Shown piece by piece: positions 58,001 to 64,000 of a stretch of 64,000 nt of DNA. The position numbers and the translations under genes were made by a program. How positions within the stretch are numbered: position 1 is the stretch's first letter; every line of letters begins with the position of its first letter. Below the pieces are notes generated by a model. The model had not been told where the DNA came from and ran no database searches. It saw only the letters and a program-made list of their open reading frames with translations. Source of the DNA: Aphelocoma coerulescens (taxonomy: Eukaryota > Chordata > Aves > Passeriformes > Corvidae); contig NC_091016.1 of NCBI RefSeq assembly GCF_041296385.1, positions 16,095,497 to 16,159,496 on the forward strand. Reading direction: 5' to 3'.

Positions 58001-61000
58001 AAGATTAGGTATGTTTGATCTCATATCAGCAGTGGCAATACTTGCACAAAGGAGACATGTCTCCTACCAAGCACTTACTTTCTTCTTAATTCTTGTCAGA
58101 ATATCTTCCAGGTCACGGGTGGAAAAAGATTGTTCCAAAAGCCTGTTAAATTTTCGGTGATTCAGCATCATTTTCACCATCTCCTGTCCATAATGCCTAA
58201 CACAAGAAAGAAAGAAAGAAAGGTGAACAAACAAAGGAGGAGTGTTAACAGAATAAGCTGATACCTTAAACTCAGCAGCTGCCATACCTGCATGAGAAGG
58301 CATTACCTACTCAGCAAAGAGAGAGATTTACCTCCACTTGTCACTGCACAGTGCTGTCAGCTGAACACAAGAGACAAGAGGAGAACGTGGGGCAACAGAA
58401 AATACAATCTCACTCTGAAACTGTGGGTGCGCTTCTGTGGCATCGAAGGATCCCAGGGAACAAGCGAAACACCTCTGCTTTGAGTCAGAGCTTATTAGCA
58501 GTGCCTTGCTGCCATTGCACAGTCATTTGCCTTTCTTTAACAGGCAGGGAAGCCAGGACCAAATGCCTCATGCTTGCTTTTGATTATTCTATACCATATG
58601 TATGCACAGGGGCAGCTAGTTGCTCATGCGTTCTTGGCAGCTATTAATGGGAATTTAATCCTCAAAGTAAGGGGATTTTGGTGGTTTGGGTTGATTTTGC
58701 CACTAGGAAACCACAGTTTTCTTCAAGAAGCAATTTGGAGGTCATTCAGCCCCAGATAACAGCATTATAGAAATCTGCAGAAGAGGTTTAGAAAGACTGA
58801 ATACATTGGCTAAAGATCCCTGGAATATTTCTAGGAAAGTCTTAAGTTAATGAGAAAGAGATGTATGGGATCCTTCAGTGATGAACATTAGCCAACATTT
58901 TGGCTTTGTCTTGTGCACCTAAGGCCAAGCAAAACTGTTGACTGCCTCATCTGATGGCTCTTTTGATCTCAGGAAAGACTCATTCCAGTCCCAGGAAGCT
59001 GGCAATGCTCCCTCTTGCGGGACAACCTCAGGTTCCCCAGCACAGTCATTTCCCCAGACAAGCCAGGGCAGTGGTCACAGCACCAAGCCTGACAGAGCTC
59101 AAGAAGCGTTTGGACAATGCTCTCGGGCACATGGAGTGACCCTTGGGGGGCCCTGCGCACGGGCAGGAGCTGGACTCGATGACCCTGATGGGTCCCTTCC
59201 AACTCAGCGTATTCCGTGACTCTGTGAACCTCATCCACACAGTGAGGTAACTTAATATTTCCTTTAGCTTCCACTCTTCTGTGGTTTTGCCCTTTACAGC
59301 CAGACACCCAACAGTTTTCCTGTTTTAGGAGGGGAAATGAAGATCATTACCTTGTGTCCTCGTGACAGTCCTGAGCAAGTGTCCCTGCCGCGTGCGCCAG
59401 CCTCTCAGCCCTGGGCGTTCCTGCGAGCTTCGTGACTCCAGTTTTCTCCATCAAGGACAGGAGGAGTTGGGCCGCGCACTTCCGCACCTGGACGTGGCGG
59501 CTCCTGGGAAGAAGAGAGCAAACACTGGGGCACAGGGAGCAGAGGGACACAGCGCAGGCCTTGGCCAGAGCATGCTCCCTGTCATTGCTGGGGGAAGGAG
59601 GCCTGGATTCTCCCTGACACTTGGGACACCTGTAGAAGGTTCTGTCCTCAGAGAACCACAAAGTTAGCCCTGTACAGAAGGACTGCCTGCAAGCAAGAGC
59701 GAGGAACTCAGTCTCCCTGCACTATCTGATACTCAATGTCTTTCCCCAAATTCACTCGGAGAAAGAGGGAAATTAAAGCCAAGCCAGGCTGACCCATCAG
59801 GGGCCAGCCGCTACACAGACAGCTGCAGCAGGATTGAGGATATTTCCACCCATTTACCCCCAAATCTGCAGACCTTGGGAAAAAAACAAATGCAGGGAAA
59901 ACACGCTGTGGGACATGAAGTTGCAGAATATCCAGCAATGCAGCCGGTTTCTTCTGTGAGGCTTGGCAAGAGATACATCTGAACGTTTCCCCCTTTTCCA
60001 AAGCTGAGGAAAGGGTGGCAGTCAGTTTAGCCAGGTTGTCCTGTTCTAGAGAGTGTCTCTTGGGGACTATCAGGCCCAGCACCAACACTTAAGGCAGCAC
60101 CTGGTTCAGCTGTCCCATGGCAGTCGGCCTGTGAAGGTGCCTGTACAGTGATTCATCATCTCAAGGCTAACATGAGACATCAGTTTGAATAGAAAGGGGG
60201 GCTCTAAGGCCAGGACAGTCATACAAGACTCCTCTTGGCCGGAGCTGCACCTGCTGTGCAGGCTGTGCCACACCCAGCACGTTGTCCCCCATGTGCTCCA
60301 TGCCCCAGCAAGAACCCTCCTTACTTCTCAAGGGAATGGCATAATGAGGATGCATGGTTTTTCCCAGGGCCTCTGTGGTTAGGGCTGTGAAATATCAAAG
60401 AGCGCTCACAGCTGCAGTTGCAATTGTCCCTCTTCCCACAAAACCACAGGGCTCTATCCTTAGCCTTTGCAGGCACTTTCACTTGCCCGCCATTCACCAC
60501 ATCTAGGCAACTCGGACAGACTGGGAGAACTCCAGGAAGCAGCAGCAAGCTGAGTCAGGGGAGGTTGAGGTTGGATATCAGGAAAAAGTTTTTCACCCAG
60601 AGGGTGGCTGGGCACTGGAACAGGCTCCCCAGGGCAGTGGTCACAGCACCAAGCCTGAGAGAGCTCAGGAAGCCTTTGGACAACGCTCTCAGGCACATAG
60701 TGGGACCCTTGGGGTGTTCTGTGCAAGGCCAGGAGCTGGACTCGATGATCCTGATGGGCCCCTTCCAACTCAGCATATTCTGATTCAGCTCTGTGATTCT
60801 GTCAACTAATGGGCTGCACGAGGGCAGAAATAGGTGACAAGAGGAAAGAAGTGAGGTTGATCGGAGAGTCACTGAGTTCACAGAAGATGCAGGATACAGG
60901 ACCCTTCCCTCCCACCATTCCCATTCTCTCTCTCAGCCCTTCTCCCCCCCACACAATAGAAGGTGAAGAATACCACTAAGACAAGAAGAACCTACTGGAC

Positions 61001-63068
61001 TCCACTGTCCATGAGAGCAGTCATTGCTCGTGCAGGAGTCACATGCTCCACCATGACTCCCAGGGTCTGACTGGCTGCTTTCTGAACAAACTCTGGGGAG
61101 TTCCACACCATCTGGAGAAGGACCCGAGCAACCTCATCCACCTCCGAGTCCATGTCCTTCTGCAAGGTCACAAAGAGCTCTCCAAGAGTGACGATTGCAC
61201 AGTAAGACACCTTTGAGCGAAGGTTGGTCACCTGGGGAAGTCATGAGGGGAAACATAAGAATCACCTTGAAAAGAAAACCAGTTGCCTTAGACAAAAGTC
61301 CCAGGAAACGACAACACTTCCAGCTGTGTCCTGGGGAACACAAAAGCACAGGCAGAGCAGAAGAGCACAAGCACAGAAAGGCACTTACTCTGGCACCAAC
61401 TTGTGCTAGGCCTCAGGCCTGCTTACTGCAGGCCTGAAACATATTATTTCACTTAAAGTGTTCTACTTAACTCTTCTGTAATGTCCACTGCTTTGGTTTT
61501 AGGCCCTTTTATTCAAAAAACAAAGAAACAAATTAAAGCAAGGGCTGCTCTCAAACCATAAAGGCACAAGCCATAAAGACAAAGGAGTCATTTACTCCTG
61601 TTTGAAAAAGCAACAGCAGCAGTTGAAGCCCTCAGCCAGGAAACAGAAAACACAGGCTCAAGTCTACAGACTAATTGGCAGGGTTGAATCACAGCTTGGG
61701 CAGAGATTTGGACTGCAGCAAATAACATAATTGGTGTCTCCGTTTCTGCATTTGCACGTTGCATGATAATGGCAGCTCGCTCCAAGAGGAGAGTGCCCGA
61801 GAGTGCCCGACCTAGCAGTAAATAGAGCTACACGTGCACACAGATCCTATAGAGAGCTGACAGACATGAGAAATATAAGGTCTAGAAACAGAAATGAAGG
61901 CAGTCCCTGAGCACACAGGGAGATGAACAGGCACATATCTACTCTACACACCGTGTATGAGGCACGGAGGACGATTCAGAACAATGTTCTTACCTCGTTG
62001 GTAAGTGCCAAGCAAACCTCACGAAGTCTACAAAGAAGGACTTCTGAGTGGGACTCAGCCAGGTGTTTGATGCTGAAGAGTCCCTTCTCCTTCAGCTCCC
62101 TGAAAGGCAAGTACCAAAAAGATTGACTTTCTCTCCACCCAAGAACTAGGCAGCACCCTCTGAAATTACCAGGCTGGTGGCTCAGTCAAACAAAGGGAGG
62201 TGCTTTTCAGGCAGTACTTGATGAAATCGTGGCACTCGCTGCCACAGGTTGCTGTGGCTGTCAAAAGCATACACAAATCCAAGAGGCAAACAGAGGGGTT
62301 TCAGAGTCTTCGTTTGTGGCCGTTTAACAAGGCAGCCTTTCTGAAGTCTCTGGCACATGAAGTCCCTATGTCAGTGCTTCCTGGAAGCTGTGAGACCGTG
62401 CCATGCTGCTGTTTCTTGTCACCTCCCTGTGACTCTATGGCACAACTCAGTGCATTTCTCAGAAAGAAGAACTCCCTGTAGCTGCTCCTGGGACTCACAT
62501 GCGGAAGGTCACAGGCAGACCCCGACTCCTGCCACTGCTGCCAGCAGTGGGGCCAGAGACAAATCTTACTCAGTCCCACTGCAACCCGAGGCACCCAAAT
62601 CTCTACACTCCAAACTGCTGCCATCCTGCTTCTGGCTTCAGCCAGCAAATCATCTTGTCCCACAGCTTTCTCTCTTCCCTCAAGATTTCCTTTGCAGCTC
62701 CACAGAGCAGCAGGCAAAGCGAGGAAACAGCACGGACCTGCTGCAGCTGGAGCACTGCTGCAGAGCAAGGCCAAGAAAAGGCTGCTCTCAAATCTTTATC
62801 CTCTCTCTGCTCTGGAGTGGTTTCACTGGTGCCCCTCGGCCCTCTGGGCTGTTGGGGCTCAGAGGCACTAGCAAGATACTCTCCTCACCTACCTTAACGC
62901 TAAGAGGGAGAAAGAGGGAACGGGGCCTTTCTTACCAGTCATCGCTGCTGAGCAAGGAGAGTGCCTCGAGCAAGGACTGCTGTGGCTCCAAAGAGGCTCC
63001 GTCCTTCTGCCCCTTCCCACGGAGCGGCTCCTCTCGGCGCTCGGCACCAGTGGCCGTCTGCGGGGTCA
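48813..63068 (-). CDS. TOGARAM2: TOGARAM2-like gene, copy B (3' part; 5' part beyond window)
   Basis: Second paralogue of the minus-strand TOG-array gene. Ten exons in transcript order: 62936-63068, 61994-62099, 60996-61231, 59351-59503, 58079-58196, 57020-57123, 54066-54270, 52673-52889, 51249-51335, 48813-49066. Splice sites, phases and the stop are as in copy A, and no frame break was found. Replacements include Gln to Arg and Gly to Glu in exon 58079-58196 and Gly to Glu in exon 54066-54270. Exons upstream of 63068 would lie past the window end. The 1379-bp solo LTR sits in the intron between 54270 and 57020. The product would carry the same two C-terminal TOG blocks. Confidence 0.8.
51249..51335 (-). 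CDS. TOGARAM2: TOGARAM2-like TOG exon, copy B
   Basis: Counterpart of 6933-7019; identical product. Confidence 0.85.
52673..52889 (-). CDS. TOGARAM2: TOGARAM2-like TOG exon, copy B
   Basis: Counterpart of 8357-8573; the one change noticed (Val codon GTT to GTA) is silent. Confidence 0.88.
54066..54270 (-). CDS. TOGARAM2: TOGARAM2-like TOG exon, copy B
   Basis: Counterpart of 9750-9954; one replacement turns VKGTEP into VKETEP. Confidence 0.85.
54416..55794 (+). mobile_element. Solo LTR (1379 bp), copy B only
   Basis: Runs TGTCATGGG...CCGCTACA, flanked by caatc at 54411-54415 and 55795-55799. The empty site in copy A is at about 10098. AATAAA at 55644-55649 on the plus strand sets the orientation. 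The 5-bp duplication and length suit an ERVL/class III or long avian LTR. It contains a GC-rich promoter-like segment (54590-54800). No interior or second LTR. Confidence 0.87.
57020..57123 (-). CDS. TOGARAM2: TOGARAM2-like linker exon, copy B
   Basis: Counterpart of 11318-11421, with the same weak GTACTG donor required by frame. Confidence 0.68.
58079..58196 (-). CDS. TOGARAM2: TOGARAM2-like exon, copy B
   Basis: Counterpart of 12377-12494 with two replacements (HRKF for HQKF, RDLED for RDLGD). Splice sites are intact. Confidence 0.84.
59030..59235 (+). mobile_element. CR1 LINE 3' fragment, copy B (uninterrupted)
   Basis: The same CR1 tail as 13300-13423 plus 15638-15765, without an insertion; it provides the empty target site aagcgtttggacaatg. 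Confidence 0.7.
59351..59503 (-). CDS. TOGARAM2: TOGARAM2-like TOG exon, copy B
   Basis: Counterpart of 15878-16030. The neighbouring intron keeps the empty site of the LTR element found in copy A. Confidence 0.84.
60557..60806 (+). mobile_element. CR1 LINE 3' fragment, copy B
   Basis: Counterpart of 17084-17330. Confidence 0.75.
60996..61231 (-). CDS. TOGARAM2: TOGARAM2-like TOG exon, copy B
   Basis: Counterpart of 17525-17760 with an unchanged product (NLRSKV core). Confidence 0.86.
61994..62099 (-). CDS. TOGARAM2: TOGARAM2-like TOG exon, copy B
   Basis: Counterpart of 18523-18628; same frame, acceptor and donor. Confidence 0.83.
62936..63068 (-). CDS. TOGARAM2: TOGARAM2-like exon, copy B (ends SSDDW)
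   Basis: Counterpart of 20765-20897 with identical splice sites. First exon of copy B found inside the window. Confidence 0.8.
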
Positions 63069-64000
63069 CTGTAAGGAGAGGGTCAGCCCTGAGCGCTGCA
63101 GCCCCGGGCAAGGCACCCCGCCATGGAGCGGCCTGCAGCCCCATCTCCCAGCCAGGCTTCCATGAGGTACAAACTGGCACTGGCTCAGAGAATTCCCTGC
63201 TCTCTGGCTCCTTGCTTTCTCCCAGCCCCCCCCAGCTGGGCACAGCTCCTTGGCTAAACCTGACAATTGCCCACACAGCGCCAGCTCCCGAGTGCCACAG
63301 GTACCACAGCCAGCGGCACCTTCCTGAGGCCGCAGAGCTCCCACTCCCTGTGAGACAGTGCCCACCAGCAGGACTTGCTACCCCAGGAGGGACCCCTCAG
63401 CTGCCTCTCTTGTCTCAGCACCCTGATTTCCCCGAGCCCTGAGGACAGAGGCACTCTGCAACTCCCTGAGGAAAGACCTGCAGCTGCCTCGTGACAGCAC
63501 CAAGCCGAGCCTGAACAACCGAGCCCTGCTGGGCCCGGCTGAATCCCCTCAGAGCAACTACCAGGGAACAGCGATACCTGACCCTTCACACCTCACAGCG
63601 CCTCTGTTCCCATTGACTTCAGCTGCTCTAGACAGAGGGCAGCTGAGTGCACTTACATTTCAGCCTGCTATTGAGAAGGGAGTAGTTCATGGAGTTTGTT
63701 CTTTCTAAGCATCAGGAATCTTTACTATTTCGGTAAAGTACACACTGGCTGTATTTCAAAGATGCTGAGGTGAAATTTGTTTGCCATCAAATGGACTTGT
63801 GTGCACACTGTGCAAGCCTAAGCTTTCTCTTATGGAAAAATGGAATCTCTAGCCCAGATGGTTGATAAAAAAGCCTTCCAAATGCAAATTGATGATATGA
63901 ATACCTAAAGACAGATGCAATTTGTGGGCAGATGAACTCTCTTGATAGTCAGTTTACAAGGTATGAGAAAATTCAGACGATAAATCCATTTCTTATGAAA

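Larger units (their letters stand above)
44332..64000 (+). repeat. Segmental duplication, copy B
   Basis: Second copy of the segment at 1-21829, in the same orientation, so the arrangement is head-to-tail with a period of about 44.3 kb at the left end. It lacks the 2.2-kb LTR element and the 441-bp solo LTR of copy A and has its own 1379-bp solo LTR. All ten TOGARAM2-like exons seen in copy A are present and open. An uncollapsed haplotype in the assembly remains an alternative to a real tandem duplication. Confidence 0.95.

Overview
This looks like avian nuclear DNA, most likely from a songbird. The signs are several 5'-truncated CR1 LINE 3' ends, young LTR insertions with clean target-site duplications, spliced genes with canonical GT/AG sites, and an intact PIM-type kinase gene next to decayed PIM copies. 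Nothing bacterial is present. The species call is inference.

Layout. Bases 1-21829 (copy A) and 44332-64000 (copy B) are direct copies of one segment, roughly 0.5% divergent by eye over the first 2 kb. Each carries, on the minus strand, the 3' half of a TOGARAM2-like gene (TOG-domain protein of axonemal microtubules). I reconstructed ten exons per copy, all with compatible splice phases and open frames, ending at a shared stop (4497 in A, 48813 in B). Copy A continues upstream through four more phase-compatible exons (22907-27021). Less certain 5' exons lie between 30294 and 35382. That 5' part is itself mosaic: one exon and its flanking intron exist in duplicate (26.7 kb and 32.7 kb), with relics at 4.3 and 48.6 kb. 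Between the copies, at 37.4-43.3 kb on the plus strand, lies a CpG-rich PIM block: an orphan exon 2 fragment, one intact PIM-like serine/threonine kinase gene (five coding exons, 39510-41769), and a decayed second PIM copy. The block is flanked by direct repeats of about 420 bp.

The two copies differ by whole mobile elements. Copy A alone has a 2.2-kb LTR element (13424-15632) and a 441-bp solo LTR (18917-19357). Copy B alone has a 1379-bp solo LTR (54416-55794) and lacks an 853-bp segment. These changes, the two flanking target-site duplications and small indels account for every coordinate shift between the copies. 

The most remarkable object is the 2.2-kb element. Its LTRs differ at one base in 278, and its single open frame joins a retroviral matrix-like N-terminus, an Arg/Ala-rich linker and, at the C-terminus, an intronless Y-box (YBX-type) cold-shock domain with an aromatic/proline-rich tail. 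No capsid, protease, polymerase, integrase or envelope region is present. I interpret it as a non-autonomous retroelement that captured a host RNA-binding domain, which sits where a nucleocapsid would normally be. The main caution is that near-identical neighbouring copies can also arise from uncollapsed haplotypes in an assembly.
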